Shown here one piece after another: positions 37,101 through 48,290 of a DNA stretch of 64,000 nucleotides. Where the stretch lies: contig NC_087078.1 in the NCBI RefSeq assembly GCF_026151205.1, positions 6,217,675 to 6,281,674 on the forward strand, read 5' to 3'. The translations under genes were made by a program, and so were the position numbers. The notes under the pieces were generated by a model that was not told the DNA's origin, did no database searches, and saw only the letters and a program-made list of their open reading frames with translations. Numbering within the stretch: position 1 is the first letter of the stretch; every line of letters starts with the position of its first letter. The stretch is from Bolinopsis microptera (lineage: Eukaryota > Ctenophora > Tentaculata > Lobata > Bolinopsidae).

Positions 37101-40100
37101 ATTGGTTTCTGGGCAATAATATTTTTCATCCTCATCTGTCACATTGTGTTCAGAATATTTTCATATTTGAAAATGGGACTGACTTTTGAAAATACAACTT
37201 TCGTTTGTTAAAAGCTTTCTGCTGTGGGCTTCCTCCCGAACAGAAATCAAACTTCCAGCACCTCTTTCGTGTCATATGCCACCTATGTTGACTTAACTAA
37301 TTGGTTGCAGGTGAGAAGTCAGCTTCAAAACTGTTAATTTTGGTCCTGGAAATTTCATCTTCAAAAACTGAAAATGGGACAGGATTGGGACATATTGTTT
37401 TACAATTTTATTCGGGATTGTGACTTCCAGTACCCCATTTTTGTTTATACCCTCATCAATTGACTGACTTATTGTTTCTGGGCATGAATTTCTTCTCATC
37501 TGTCAAATTTGTGTTCAGATAATTTCATACTTTGAAAATGGGACAGACTTTGATAAAAAAAAAATACAAAGTTTCGTTTTGTTAACGCTTTCTGCTGTGG
37601 GGCTTCCTCGACCGAAATCAAACTTCCAGTCAGCACCTCTATCGTGTTCTTATGCCACCTATAGTTGACTTAATAATTGGTTGCAGTGAGAATTTCAGTC
37701 AAAACTGTAAAATTTTGGTCCTGGAAATTTATCTTCAAAAACTGAAAATGGGACAGAGATTTTGGACAATACGATTTTGCATTGTTATTCGGGATTTTGG
37801 ACTTCCAGTACCCCAATTTGGGTTTTCATTCCATCAGCATTTGACTGACTATATGGTTTCGGGGAAAAATTCATCTCATCTGTCAAATTTGTGTTCAGGA
37901 AAATTTCATATTTGGAAAATGGGACAGACTTTTGAAAATACAACTTTTCGTTTTTGTTAAGCTTCTGCTGTGGCTTCTCCTCCGACCGAAAATCAAACTT
38001 CCTAGCACCTCTATCGTGTCATATGCCACATGATAGTTATCTATAATTGGTTGCAGGTGAGAAATTCAGTCACAACGTGATAAAAATTTTGGTCCTGAAA
38101 TTTCATCTTCAAAACTGAAAATGGGACAGATGATTGGGACAATATGATTTTACAAATTTTATTCGGGAGTTTGACTTCCAGTACCCCAATTTGGCTTTCT
38201 TACCATCATTCAATTGACTGACTATTTGGATTCTGGGCATAAATTTTCATTCATCGTCAAATTTGTGTTCAGAAAATTTCATTTTTGAAAATGGGACTGA
38301 CTTTTGAAATACAAGTTTCGTTTTGTTAAGCTTTCTGCTGTGTGGGGCTTCCTCCGACCGGAAATCAAAAACTTCCAGACCTCTATCAGTGTCATATGCC
38401 ACCTATAGTTGCTTACTAATTGGTTGCGGTGTGAAATTCAGTACAATAACTGTAAATTTTGGTCCTGGAAATTTTCATTCTTCAAAAACTGATAATGGTG
38501 ACCGAGCTTGGGACAATATGATGTTACAATTTTATTCGGGATTTTGATTCCAGCACCCCAATTTGGTTTGATCACATCATCAATTGAAGTCTAATTGGTT
38601 TTGGGCAAAATTTTCATCTATATATCTGTCAAATTTGTGTTCAGAAAATTTCTTATTGAAAATGGGACTGACTTTTTGAAAATATACAACTTTTCGTTTT
38701 GTTTAGCTTTTCTTGCTGTGGTTCCGCCGACCGAAATCATACTTCCTGCAACCTCTATCGTGTCTTTTGCCACCTGTAGTTGACTACTAATTGGTTGCAG
38801 GTGAGAAATTCAGTGTCAAAATCTGTATAATTTGGTCCTGGAAATTTCATCTTCGAAAAACTGAAAATGGGCCAGAGATTGGGGACATAGGATTTACAAT
38901 TTTAATCGGGATTTTGACTTCCAGTACCCCAATTGGTTCATACCATCTTCTTTGAATGACTAATTGGTTCTCGGGGCTATAAGTTCATCTATCTGTACAA
39001 TTTCGTGTTCTGAATATTCATATTTGATATATGGGACAGACTTTTGAAATACAAGCTTTTCGTTTTGTTAAGCTTTCTGCTGTGGGCTGCCTCCGACCGA
39101 AATCAAACTTCCACGCACTCTCTATCGTGGAAATTATGCACTATTGTTGACTTACTTATTGGTTGCAGGTGAGAAAATTCAGTCAAAACTGTAAAATTTC
39201 GGTCTGGATGGAAATTTCATCTTCAAAACTGAAAATGGGACAGAGATTTGGACAATTATGATTTACCATTTTTAATTCGGGATTTGACTTCCCAGTCCCC
39301 ATTTTGGTTTCATTACATTTCAATTGACTGACTACTTGGTTTCTGGGCAAATTTTGCATCTCGTCTGTCAAATTTGTGTTCAGAAAATTTCATATTTGAA
39401 AATGGGACAGACTTTTGAAAATACAACTGTCGTTTTGTTTTAGCTTTCTGCTGTGGGCTTCCTCGACTCGAAATCAAACTTCCTGCACTGCTATCGTGTC
39501 AGATGCCACCTGTAGGTGACGTACTAATTGGTTGCAGGTGAGATTATTTCAGTCAAAACTGTAAATTTCGGGTCCTGGTATTTCATCTTCAAAAAACTGA
39601 TAATGGGACGTGATTGGGACATATGTTGGTACAATTTTATTCGGGGATTTTGACTTCCAGTACCCCAATTTGGTTTCATTCCATCATCAATTGATACTGA
39701 CTATTGGTTTCTGGGCAAAAATTTCTATCTATCTGTCAATTTGGTGTTCAGAATATTTCATTTTTGAAATGGCTGACAGACTTTGAATATACAACTTGTC
39801 GGTTTTGTTAGCTTGCTGCTGCTGTGGGCTTCCTCGACCGAAATCAAAACTTCCAGCACCTCTATCGTGTTTCATTGCCACCGATAGTTGACTTACTAAT
39901 GGTTGCAGGTGGAGAAATTCAGTCAAAACTGTAAAATTTCGGTCCTGGAAATTTCATCTTCAAAAACTGAAAATGGACCAGAGATTTGGACAATTTGATT
40001 TTACAATTTTATTCGGGATTTTGACTTTCCAGTACCCAATTTGGTTTCTACCATTCATCAATTGGCACTGACTAATTGGGTTTTCCTAGGCAAAAATTTC

Positions 40101-42290
40101 ATCTCTCTGTCAATTTGGGTTCAGAATTTCATTATTTGAAAATTGGACAGACTTTTGAAAATACATCTTTTAGTTTTGTTTTAGCTTTCTGCTGTGGGCT
40201 TCTCCGACCGAATCAAACTTCAGCACCTCTTTCGTGTCCATATGCCACCTATAGTTGACTTACTACATTGGTTGCAGGTTGGAGAAATTAAAAATTCAGG
40301 CAAAACTGTAAATTTTTGGTCGTGGCAATTTCTTCTTCAAAAACTGAAAATGGGTCAGAGATTGGGACAATATGATTTTACAATTTTATTCGGGACTTTT
40401 GACTTCCAGTACCCTATTGGGTTTCATACGCCATCTTCATTTGACTGTACTAATTGGTTTCTGGGCAAAAATTTCATCTCTATCTGGTCAAATTTGTGTC
40501 AGTAATGTCATATGTGAAAATGGAAAGACTTTTGAAAATACAATTTTCGTTTTGTTTAGCTTTCTGCTGTGGGCTTCCTCGACCGAAAAATCCAAACTTC
40601 CAGCACCTCTATCGTGGTCTTATGCCAACCTGTAGTTGACTTACTAATTGGTTTGCAGGTGAGAAATATTCAGTCAAAACTGTAAAATTTCGGTCTGGAC
40701 TTTCTCTTCAAAACTGAAAATGGGACAGAGTTTGGACAATATGAATTTAACAATTTTATTCCGGATTGGACTTCAGTACCAATTTGGGTTTTCTCATACC
40801 ATCAATCAATTGACTGACTAATGGTTTCTGGGCAAAAATTTCATTCATCGTCAAATTTGGTGTTCAGATAAATTTCCATTTTGTAAAGGGACAAGACTTT
40901 TTGAAAATACAACTTTTCGTTTTGTTAAGCTTTTCTGATCGTGGGCGGCCTCCGACGAAACTCAAACTTCCAGCACCTCTATCGTGTCATTTGCTCACCT
41001 CTATCCCGTTGACTTACTAATTGGTTGCAGGTGAGAATTCAGTCATACTGGCTAAAATTTTGGTCCTGGAATTTTCTTCTTCAAAAACTGAAAATGGGAC
41101 AGAGATTTGGGACAATATGATTTTACAATTTTATTCGGGATTTTGACTTTCAGTACCCAAGTTGGTTTCATACATCATCAATTGACTGACTTAATTGGTT
41201 TCTGGCAAAAAATTTCATTCATCTGGTCAAATTTGTGTTCAGAAATTGTCATATTGATAATGGGACAGACTTTTGAAAAATACAATTTTCGTTTTGGTTA
41301 GCTTTCTGTGTGGGTTCCTCCGACCGACATCAAACCTTCCAGCACCTCTATCGTGTTCCATATGCACCTGTAGTTGCACTTACTATTGGTTGAGGTGGAA
41401 TTCAGTAAAAACTGTAAAATTTCGGTCATGGACATTTCATCTTCAAAAACTGAAAATGGGACAAGAGATTTGGACAAGATGAACTTTTACAATTTTTATT
41501 CCGGATTTTTGACTTCCAGTACCCAAGATTTGGTTTCATACCATCATCAATTGATGACTAATTGGTTTTGGGCAAGGATTTCATCACATCTGTCCAATTT
41601 GTGTTCTAGAAAAATTTCATATTGAAAATGGGACAGTCTTTTGAAAATACAAACTTTTCGTTTTGTTAAGCTTTCTTGCTGTGGGTTCTCCTGACCGAAA
41701 ATCAAACTTCCAGCACCTCTATCGTGTCATATGCCACCTATAGTTGACTTATAATTGGTTGCAGGTGAGAAATTCAGTCAAAACTGTAAAATTTTGGTCA
41801 TGGAAGTTTCATCTTCAAAAATGAAAAATGGACAGAGAATGGGACAATTTGATTAACTATTTAATTCGGATTTTGACTTCCAGTACCCAATTTGGTTTCA
41901 TACCATCTTCAATTGACTGAAAATTGGTTTCTGGGCAAGAATTTCATCTCTCTGTCAATTTTGTGTGCAGAAAATTTCATATTTGAAAATGGGGACAGAC
42001 TTTTGAAAATACAACTTTTGTTTTGTTTAGCTTTCTGCTGTGGGCTTCCTCCGCCCGAAATCAAAACTTCCAGCTCCTCTATCGTGTCACTGTGCCACCT
42101 GTAGTTGACTTACTAATTGGTTGAGGTGAGAAATTCAGTCAAAACTGTAAAATTTCGGTTCTGGAAATTTCATCTTCAAATAATACTGAAATGGGGACAG
42201 AGATTGGGACAATATGATTTTTACAATTTTATTCGGGGGATTTTGACTTCCAGTACCACATTGGTTTCATACAATCTTCAATCCGGAAAA
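28112..42290. repeat. ~14-kb satellite array, ~370-bp dimeric unit, about 38 copies
   Basis: Landmarks such as GGGATTTTGACTTCCAGTAC, GGTTTCTGGGCAAAAATTT and GACCGAAATCAAACTTCCAG recur every ~365-375 bp. The unit is itself two related ~185-bp halves, each ending TTGACT(G/T)ACTAATTGGTT. Two unit subtypes are visible by linked variants (TATAG with TTTTGG; TGTAG with TTTCGG). Copies differ mainly by scattered 1-bp insertions and deletions, and two show odd CCCCCCCC runs (31041, 36303). The many short open frames here are repeat by-products. The left edge abuts the GPCR exon and the right edge is near 42285. Confidence 0.95.
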
Positions 42291-43880
42291 ACTTTCAAAA
42301 TATACGGACCTTCAAATGATCTAGGGTACATAGTTCCGTGTTGATTAGTTTCAATTGAGCATTAACGAGGCCACGCATCGGCGATCTAGAAGCCGTGTTT
42401 CGATGCGTCCTAACGGCAACAACACTGCCCGACTATATCTGAATTTTAGTTGCGATAGCAACAAGTTACAATTCGACGTAGCTCTCAAATAAGCTACAAG
42501 TTCAATTCAAATCGGAAATATAAAAAGACTCTCAATATATGAACCTTATCTCCGAAGGTATCTATTTAATGAATTAATGGAAGTATTATTATATTTGAAG
42601 GCTTATTATACGACTCTATCAATTGTGTTCAAGTAACCATAAATTGAGACTGATTAAAAGCTCTAAAATCTAAAATATAAAATATAAATAAACCACAACG
42701 GCAGTAGCCAAAAATCACAAGAACAAGTTATTACCAGAAGAAACGAGTTATCTCCAGCAGAAGAAACAAGTTATCTCCAGCAGAAGAAACAAGTTATCTC
42801 CCGCAGAAGAACCAGCTATTGAACATCAGAAGAACCCATCTGACAAGGATAATTCTGTGTTTTGTGGATCTGTATAATCTGTGAAATATAATATATCAGG
42901 AATATTATATAAGTATACAACCGACTGACCTATACATAATCCTATATAGTTAGTTGGTATTATAATATAATTGCTGATCAATTATCTCTACATTTATTTT
43001 ATTAATACTTGTAGTTTCATTTGTGTCAAGAAGTGAATTCAACACCAAGTGCCGGACTTCACGTTGGTGGGTGGGTCACTTTTTCTCCCAAAAACACAGT
43101 TAGTACATGGTACTAACTGGTGGGTCTACTGCCCATTTTCCAAAAAAAAACAGTTAGTAAATGGTACTAACTGGTGGGTAGCTAGAGAAAAACTGTGTAT
43201 ATCTGGGCTTGAAAGTTTCAAAATGCGTTCAATTTCAAAAATCCAGACGCTTGCTCCAGCAATCAACACCCAATTATCAGACGAGGCAGACACCTGCATA
43301 AAGCACACTTAACTTGGCACCTAATGTGAACAATACACAATCCTAGGTTCACATACCATGGCCATTGTACCATGTAATTGGTAATTGTTCCCGAATGATC
43401 ATGAACGATAATAGTATGTTAATTTTAGAGGTGTATATATCGTGAAAATTGTTTATTTTAGTAATTGAGGAATGAGGATCATTCAGTTCCAGCACTGAAC
43501 TACACACAGTTTCAATTACGTCATTTATGTTTTACAGATTTCAAATTTAGTTTACTTTGAATAGTTCGCATGCAGTTTCAACTAGTTCAAAAAGGTATTT
43601 AATATTGTTTTAAAGTTCTATCAAACTTGTTTTATTGCACTTTTTAGGCCAGTTAAACATGAATATTATTGCCAATGGGAATTTACCATTTTGGTAAACC
43701 TGCATTTCCAATTGCACAATAAGCAGATTAATCAGTGTTGTATCAGAGATTGACTGTTTCGCGTTGAGATTCGGCCATTTGAAATGTTGTGTCCATATTA
43801 TGATATAATGAATGTCACTGAAACAGTTTTGTACTTAATTTTCCCTACAATAGGATGTCGCTACGGCCGGTCGCTACCTA
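42291..43880. other. Anonymous AT-rich region with small repeats
   Basis: No gene is supported. It contains a 23-bp tandem repeat (42724-42828, about four copies of CAGAAGAAACAAGTTATCTC plus 3 nt). It also contains two copies of a CAGTTAGTA...GGTACTAACTGGTGGGT motif (43085-43180), related to sequence at 48020-48185. Confidence 0.6.
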
Positions 43881-44654
43881 ATGCCGCTTGTCTGTGGCCA
43901 CTGTGGTCGGGTGTGTGACAATCGTCACAACCTCACCCTTCACACCAAAGCGTGTAGGAGAAGGCCTATCACATCTACAGAAGATAGAGGGAGGACGTTA
44001 CATAAGTTCTTCAAGAGGTCACATAACGACCAGGTCTGTTTATTTATATATTTTGCTTTTTGCAAGTACATGGCCAACTCATTTAAAAAGCTGTAAATTT
44101 CTGAACTAGTGTCATGACCCAAACCTTCCTTTGAGATATGTAACATCCTCTGTCCCCAGGACACAGTTTCTCTAGAGTGTACCCCAGTACGTGATAGTGT
44201 GACTGAACTACAGGACACAGTTTCCCAAGAGTATATCCTAGTACATGATGATGTGACGGATGAGGACTCTTTTACTCACAAGGTAGGCCATTTTCCATCT
44301 GTTTCCATTGAACTTTTAAACGTTTTGCAATTGTATTTGAAGTGTGAATATATTTCTCAAGGTATGGAATTTAAAATACAAAGAGTAGTCAATCTACGCA
44401 ATGTCATTGTGATAATCGATATTAGTCATAATATACAGTCTTCCTTTCAGGACACACAAAGTGAGCAAGTGCAATTCTGCGAGGGACTTTCAACGACAGA
44501 TCCTATCCTACAGAACTTTCCGTTCCAGCTACTGTCGGAGGAGTGGGCGTCCCACATTGTTGTAAACAATAATAGAATACACCATCAGAAGTGCTTTAAA
44601 ATGGACTACATGATTGACCTAGCTACAAATGATACAGTCAAACCAGTGCTGTAG
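43881..44654 (+). CDS. Small spliced zinc-finger-like gene (three exons)
   Basis: Exon 1 43881-44033 (donor CAG/GTCTG), exon 2 44160-44282 (acceptor TGTCCCCAG, donor AAG/GTAGGC) and exon 3 44451-44654 (acceptor TTCCTTTCAG) are each whole codons in phase 0. Together they give about 159 residues ending in TAG. Exon 1 carries C-x2-C-x12-H-x3-C (CGHCGRVCDNRHN...), a C2HC zinc-finger pattern, followed by basic sequence. Exon 2 contains a duplicated D-T-V-S-x-E-x acidic phrase. Exon 3 has no recognised domain. The ATG may not be the true start: an upstream acceptor-like ACAATAG at 43853 would allow an earlier exon. Likely a nuclear or nucleic-acid-binding protein, or a transposon-derived gene; function unknown. 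Confidence 0.55.
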
Positions 44655-44739
44655 TGACCTGAAATATAATAATGTGTATAAGAATATCTGCAGTCGAGCA
44701 GCTAAGTCACATGATGGAGAAGATTGTTTCGGTTTACAG

Positions 44740-44875
44740 AACAAATACCTGACGTATTCTCAAACACAGTCCAGGATGAAAAAATCGAGGAGCTGAAGCG
44801 GGACCTCATCCTAAAGGGGTTGAATAATAAAAGAAGTTCAAAGCGTCTGGGGGATACATTGACTGTTCATCAACG
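44740..44875 (+). CDS. Candidate internal exon, charged helix
   Basis: An acceptor (TTCGGTTTACAG) and a donor (CAACG/GTTAGT) bound 136 nt with one open frame. It encodes about 45 residues including EKIEELKRDLILKGL, likely a short amphipathic or coiled-coil helix. It follows the zinc-finger-like gene and precedes the RanBP2-type finger at 46163, so it may belong to either or to their ancestral gene. The donor lies inside the 50-bp sequence duplicated by the adjacent retroinsertion. Confidence 0.4.
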
Positions 44876-44909
44876 GTTAGTTCATCTAATAGCCACTAAT
44901 GACGTACCT
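44860..44909 (+). repeat. 50-bp direct repeat, left copy (target-site duplication)
   Basis: Fifty bases starting TGACTGTTCATCAACGG and ending TGACGTACCT recur exactly at 46124-46173, flanking the ORF1-only insertion. This is unusually long for a retrotransposition target duplication. Confidence 0.9.
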
Positions 44910-46123
44910 TTTTTTATGAAAATCTTTTCAAAATTTACATACAATATAACATGTGGCGCAAAATAAAAACAAAATATAACTGATTGCGATCTCTAAAGGA
45001 CAGATGTATGTAAATTTCAAAGGGAAACCAGAACGCAGTAAAATTGTAGTCGAAACCACACCGCACAAGCCTAGTCCCTGGTAAATGAAAATCAATCAAA
45101 TAATATGTTGATAAAAAATCATATCCCATCAGTCCTTCTCGGAGCTTACGATCTTATTGTTCCTTATAACATGAACTCGCTGAGGCTCCAATTCCCGTTT
45201 CTGCTTAACTTCAAGAACTAACTTCCTGAAGGCAGCTCTCTGCTCGGCTGATCGGTCGGGGCTGATGTACACTGAGTCATACCCCTCCACTTCTCTTAGT
45301 TTTCTCGCTTTGCTCAACACTTGCCGCACATGATCTGAGCCGCTGAGAGTGAACTTGATAGGTTTAACGGCTGGTCCTCCATCTGATACAGTTCTCCCCA
45401 TCCTACAGCAAGAAACGATTCGAGGTTTCTCATCTATGTTTTCTAGTACCTCAAGCACTCTCTTTTCCAGGATTTCTTCACTCTTTTCTGGTAGACCGTA
45501 GATGACCAGATTTTGACTACGATCCTCTTCCTCGGAGGCACGTTTCAGAGCAGCTTTCATTTTCTTAGGCGCTAGCGCCTTGCTGCATGAATTCTTCACA
45601 ACTGACGACCAGGCTTTGAGTTCGCTTTTCACTGTCGTCTGAACGGAGGTCAAATCTTCACTTTTCTTCTCAAGCAATTGTCCTTGCAGTTTAATCACAG
45701 TGTTCTGATCTGCAATCTTTTCGTCCTTCAGTTGGTCGATTTCATCTTGTAGTTTGGTGGCTGAAAACAACAGCGGTGAACAATAACTGTCGAGAATGTC
45801 GATAAAAGTTTCCATCCAATCACACAGCGTAGCCTTGGTGATCTGAGGCTTGTTGAGCGTTTCTTTACGTAACACATTGGATTTCTGAACACCTGCCGCT
45901 TAACGCATATCGTTGAGTAGCATAATCTGAGCACCCAAAATCTGTTCAGCATACATTGATCTGAATTTTAGTGTAGAGTAATTCAACGCTATTTCATTGT
46001 CAAGATTCTCCAAGTATTTGTTAACCATGATGTACAATGTACACGCAGGGCCAGTTTAATATACACGAGTATATTATCTGCTACACAGTGAGAGCTGTTT
46101 AAACCGACGCAAAAGCAATTAAC
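44910..46123 (-). mobile_element. ORF1-only retroelement or processed retrocopy
   Basis: A 1,214-bp insertion between perfect 50-bp direct repeats. On the - strand it has a 5' leader, one ORF1-like gene (46028-45129), ~200 bp of 3' sequence and a short A tail (T run at 44910-44915 on the + strand). No endonuclease or reverse transcriptase is present. The structure fits a half-LINE or a reverse-transcribed mRNA of an ORF1-like gene, mobilised in trans. A related copy lies at 53667-55312. Confidence 0.75.
45129..46028 (-). pseudogene. ORF1-like gene (LINE nucleic-acid-binding type) with an in-frame stop
   Basis: Starts ATG at 46028 and ends at 45129 on the - strand. A TAA at 45902-45900 interrupts the frame after ~42 codons, and the frame then continues to the end. 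The product has an N-terminal helical part, a coiled coil (LQDEIDQLKDEKIADQNTV) and then a conserved core with the phrase RSQNLVIYGLPE. That phrase is the usual start of the RRM-like region in L1/CR1-type ORF1 proteins. A C-terminal SPDRSAEQRAAFRKLV block follows. The coiled coil, RSxNLIVxGL phrase and PDRSxExRAA block are shared with the copy at 53667-55312. No enzymatic motif is present. Confidence 0.7.
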
Positions 46124-46173
46124 TGACTGTTCATCAACGGTTAGTTCATCTAATAGCCACTAATGACGTACCT
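46124..46173 (+). repeat. 50-bp direct repeat, right copy
   Basis: Exact copy of 44860-44909. Confidence 0.9.
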
Positions 46174-46336
46174 GGAGTACATATTACGGTGTACCAAGTG
46201 CAATGCTGCTAAGGAGAGCGGGGAATCCCTTCTTAGAAAAAAATGCGATTGGGGATGTGCCAGCTGTGGCTGCAATAATTTCAGCAATAGGAAGAGATGC
46301 TATAGATGCGCTAAAGCTCGTGCAGCTAAAGAGTAA
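46163..46336 (+). CDS. RanBP2-type zinc-finger protein or exon (57 aa)
   Basis: From ATG 46163 to TAA 46336. It encodes a C-x2-C pair (RCTKCN) and then a RanBP2-type finger with DWGCASCGCNNFSNRKRC followed by YRC, matching the consensus (D)W-x-C-x2-C-x3-N-x6-C-x2-C. Such fingers bind single-stranded RNA or ubiquitin and act in the nucleus or at pores. The ATG lies in the 50-bp sequence duplicated by the neighbouring insertion, so the real gene may begin upstream, for example in the exon at 44740-44875. A related finger with the same preceding RCxKC...GxSL sequence occurs at 58997-59240. Confidence 0.6.
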   Translation: MTYLEYILRCTKCNAAKESGESLLRKKCDWGCASCGCNNFSNRKRCYRCAKARAAKE

Positions 46337-46441
46337 CCGGAGTAACAGAACTCAGAGCGCCCCAGACTGGGGCCCAGAGGATCATCGACTCTCTTATTAA
46401 ATTACAGATATATTATTTCAACTCTTTGTTTAATTGTCTGC

Positions 46442-46452
46442 ATTCTATCCTG
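46442..46452 (+). repeat. 11-bp target-site duplication, left (ATTCTATCCTG)
   Basis: Repeated at 47963-47973 on the other side of LINE-B. Confidence 0.85.
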
Positions 46453-47962
46453 GTTGGAGAAATTGTTCTCTAAAGTTTGGAATTCAGAAGCAGTGCCTGA
46501 CGACTGGTTGAAAGGCATCGTGATAATTGTACCAAAGAAGGGTGATACCTCTCATTGCTCCAATAATAGGGGGATCACTCTAAGATCTAAAGCATCTAAA
46601 CTGTATCAAATCATCATATTACAACGCATGAGTGACGGTTTAGAAAGTCTGCTACGAGACAATCAGTGTGGGTTTAGAAAGAACAGATCATGCATTGATC
46701 AGATTTATTCACTCCGCACTATTATACATAACTGCATTGAATATAATCTCCCCCTGTATGTAAATTTTGTGGACTTCAAGGCAGCTTTTGATTCCATCGA
46801 CAGGAATTATATTTGGAAAGCTTTCAGTCATTATGGCCTGCCATGTAAATACATTCGAATAATACAGGCATTTTTTAATGGAACTGTTAGTGCTGTTAGA
46901 CACAATGGTGAACTATCAGAATGGTTTGAAGTAAGTTCAGGCAGTGGCCAAGGAGACATTCAGGGTCCCCCACTTTTTAATGTCTGCCTCAATGTGGCTG
47001 CTGAGAGAACAGAAAGCAACAAAGTGGTGTCCCACGGAGCGGTTCTTCAAAGATCTATCAGTCCGCTCGTTGATGATATCACTGTGTTAGATACAGATTA
47101 TGCAGATGACATGGCTGTACTGGATAACAGCGAGGAAGGTCTTCAAGAAACAACTGACCTTTTGTGTATGTATGGTGCCCAGGGAGGTCTTAGAATCAAT
47201 GGTAAAAAGACTGAGGCTATGGTCATTGGTAAAGCAACCTCTCAACGGCCATACACGAAAGAAGCCACAGTGAACATCACTGTTGAAGACACGCCAGTGC
47301 AGCAAGTTAGTGACTTTACGTACTTAGGTACAATTATTTCCAGCGACGGTACTATCGACCGTGAGCTGTCAGCTAGGATTCAGAAAGCTTCCGGAGCCTT
47401 CAATCAACTGAGTAATATATGGAAAAACCGCAACATCCAGTCTTATACAAAGATCAGGATTTATAAGGCAGCGGTTTTGACAATATTGTTATATGGTAGT
47501 GAGGTTTGGAACACAACCAAAAAGCAGCTACATCGCTTTGAGGTGTTCCATCAGCGTTGCTTGAGGAGAATACTTAGGATAAGATGGCTCGATCGGGTTA
47601 GAAACACTGAAGTGCTGGAGCGTGCAAAGATAAATCCAGTAGAGACGTACATAGGAGCAAACCGCCTGCGTTGGTTTGGCCATGTCACCAGAATGCCAGA
47701 CACTAGGCTTCCTAAGTACCTGCTTAACTGGACCCCTGCCCATGGGAGAAGATCTAGGGGCCGTCCAAGAAAGAACTGGAGGAAATGTTTGCTGGAAGAT
47801 GCTGCATCGTTTACAGGAAACACTGACATAGACCTAGAAGGAGCGAGCGAGATGGCTAGTGACCGAAAACTTTGGAGGGAGATGATACGTCACAAACGGG
47901 AGTTCATTGGTGCAGGCCACTCGAATGATTGAGGAGACCTAATCAAGTACAAGTAAGTAAGT
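46453..47962 (+). mobile_element. LINE-B: 5'-truncated non-LTR retrotransposon with intact RT frame
   Basis: An uninterrupted frame (46453-47932, ~492 codons) encodes a reverse transcriptase without its endonuclease. It has FVDFKAAFDSIDR (first catalytic Asp), SGSGQGDIQGPPLFN, TDYADDMAVLD (catalytic YADD), KKTEAMVIG and FTYLGTIISSDG. The C-terminal part contains RLRWFGHVTRMPDTRLP and RRSRGRPRKNW. It is clearly the same family as LINE-A. The element ends in a tetranucleotide tail (AAGTAAGTAAGT) and is flanked by the 11-bp duplication. Intact frame plus target duplication imply a fairly recent insertion. Clade: RTE-like by tail and C-terminus, not proven. Confidence 0.9.
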
Positions 47963-47973
47963 ATTCTATCCTG
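47963..47973 (+). repeat. 11-bp target-site duplication, right (ATTCTATCCTG)
   Basis: Exact copy of 46442-46452. Confidence 0.85.
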
Positions 47974-48019
47974 TTATATCTGAAACTAAAAAAGTCTTCC
48001 TTTAAAGTTTAAATGAGCT

Positions 48020-48190
48020 CTTTAAAAAGAAAGCAATTTCTGGGTGGGTATCTTATTCTATATACCAAAAAACAGTTAGTACCACGATTTTTCGACAGTT
48101 AGTACTGCAAAAGGTGGCGAAAGGGGTGGGTGTCTTACGTATTATCCAAAAAAACAGTTAGTACCGCAAAGGGGGTGGGTGTGTATTATT
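48020..48190 (+). repeat. CAGTTAGTAC-GGTGGGT repeat cluster
   Basis: Three copies of a CCAAAAAACAGTTAGTAC-like motif spaced with GGTGGGT, in the same orientation as two copies at 43085-43180. It is a dispersed minisatellite or part of an unrecognised element that may have spanned 43.0-48.2 kb before later insertions. Confidence 0.55.
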
Positions 48191-48290
48191 ATCTAACTTT
48201 TAAAACAATCTCGAAATAGTAAAGTAACATCTTAAGAGACTGATAAGTGCCCAAAAAAAACATAACAGTTCTCTGAAAAATAAAGGTTAA

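Noticed and set aside
28112-42290. Dozens of 60-120-residue open frames on both strands
   Set aside because: All derive from the ~370-bp satellite, whose length is close to a multiple of three. Frames shift from copy to copy and have no conserved product.
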